Source: an uncultured bacterium (GTDB lineage: Bacteria; Actinomycetota; Thermoleophilia; BMS3ABIN01). Taken from it: a DNA stretch of 5,657 nucleotides. Within the stretch, counting starts at the first letter, position 1; every line of letters begins with the position of its first letter. Positions 5,470-5,657 of the stretch are shown piece after piece. Below the pieces are notes generated by a model. It was not told the origin of the DNA. It saw only the letters and a program-made list of their open reading frames with translations, and did no database searches. The stretch is from assembly GCA_913009925.1 (NCBI GenBank), contig CAJVWY010000085.1, positions 1 to 5,657 on the forward strand. Reading direction: 5' to 3'. Made by a program: the position numbers and the translations under genes.

Positions 5470-5657
5470 CTAGTACCTGTTGTGTGTGGACCTTCTGTAG
5501 GTCGTACCGGCGAACCGGAAGTCATCGAGGTGATACTTGGTGAACTCGATGCCGGTCATGTCGAAGAACTTCTGCCAGCCGATACGCTCTATCCACTCGC
5601 CTACGCGCTCGAACGGTTTGGCGTCGCCGGCATAGACCTCGATGATGTTCTTCACGG
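5470..5657 (-). CDS. dsrB: Dissimilatory sulfite reductase beta subunit, C-terminal end only
   Basis: The last 61 codons of a gene that enters from the right edge; the upstream part, including the sirohaem and ferredoxin regions (family length around 350-380 residues), is outside the window. The visible end has GEWIERIGWQKFFDMTGIEF (19-38 of the visible part), then TKYHLDDFRFAG and a STHNRY finish, which is the characteristic close of DsrB. DsrAB reduces sulfite with sirohaem, producing a DsrC trisulfide, or runs in reverse in sulfur oxidisers. The visible part has no cluster-binding cysteines, as expected for this tail. A GTG falls at 5655-5653, but it is an internal valine codon, not a start. 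DsrA is the paralogous alternative. The following dsrD and the standard order dsrA-dsrB-dsrD favour DsrB. Confidence 0.92.
   Translation of the reverse strand, partial: VKNIIEVYAGDAKPFERVGEWIERIGWQKFFDMTGIEFTKYHLDDFRFAGTTYRRSTHNRY

Overview
The window carries part of a dissimilatory sulfur metabolism (dsr) gene cluster, by eye around 60% G+C, from a bacterium I cannot place with confidence. Most of it lies on the minus strand. Read in that direction the order is: the C-terminal end of dsrB, dsrD, a dsrL-type NAD(P)H:acceptor oxidoreductase, then dsrE, dsrF and dsrH. Only the last 61 codons of dsrB are inside the window. dsrA, dsrC and dsrMKJOP are not seen and may lie beyond the right edge or elsewhere.

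Layout from left to right: (1) 1-596, minus: an NAD(P)H-dependent FMN reductase/flavodoxin-fold protein, cut off by the left edge only near its C-terminus. (2) 597-744: a divergent intergenic region with a perfect 12-bp palindrome, a possible 11-codon upstream ORF and a TATAAT box that abuts the next start codon. (3) 745-2016, plus: a class I glutamine amidotransferase-like protein of the biotin-protein-ligase N-terminal (BPL_N) type, with an uncharacterised helical C-terminal domain. (4) 2017-2106: a strong terminator facing the dsr operon and a short dispersed-repeat-like motif. (5) 2107-3211, minus: dsrH, dsrF, dsrE. (6) 3212-3395: an intergenic region with tandem hairpins, one a good intrinsic terminator on the minus strand. 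(7) 3396-5096, minus: dsrL. (8) 5097-5206: a 110-bp gap. (9) 5207-5458: dsrD. (10) 5470-5657: the dsrB end. No gene-free stretch exceeds 300 bases. I saw no tRNA, rRNA, insertion sequence or CRISPR array.

How the genes may work together: DsrAB interconverts sulfite and the sulfur level of sulfide, DsrD is a small activator known from sulfite-reducing systems, DsrL passes electrons between NAD(P)H and DsrAB, and DsrEFH relays persulfide sulfur towards DsrC. DsrD is normally a marker of the reductive direction, while DsrL and DsrEFH are typical of sulfur oxidisers. Finding all of them in one co-directional cluster suggests a reductive, reversible or sulfur-disproportionating pathway linked to NAD(P)H. 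The terminator between dsrL and dsrE suggests the sulfur relay genes are expressed separately from, or at lower level than, dsrABDL.

The functions of the BPL_N-type protein and the flavoprotein next to the cluster are not known. Their link to dsr rests only on position.
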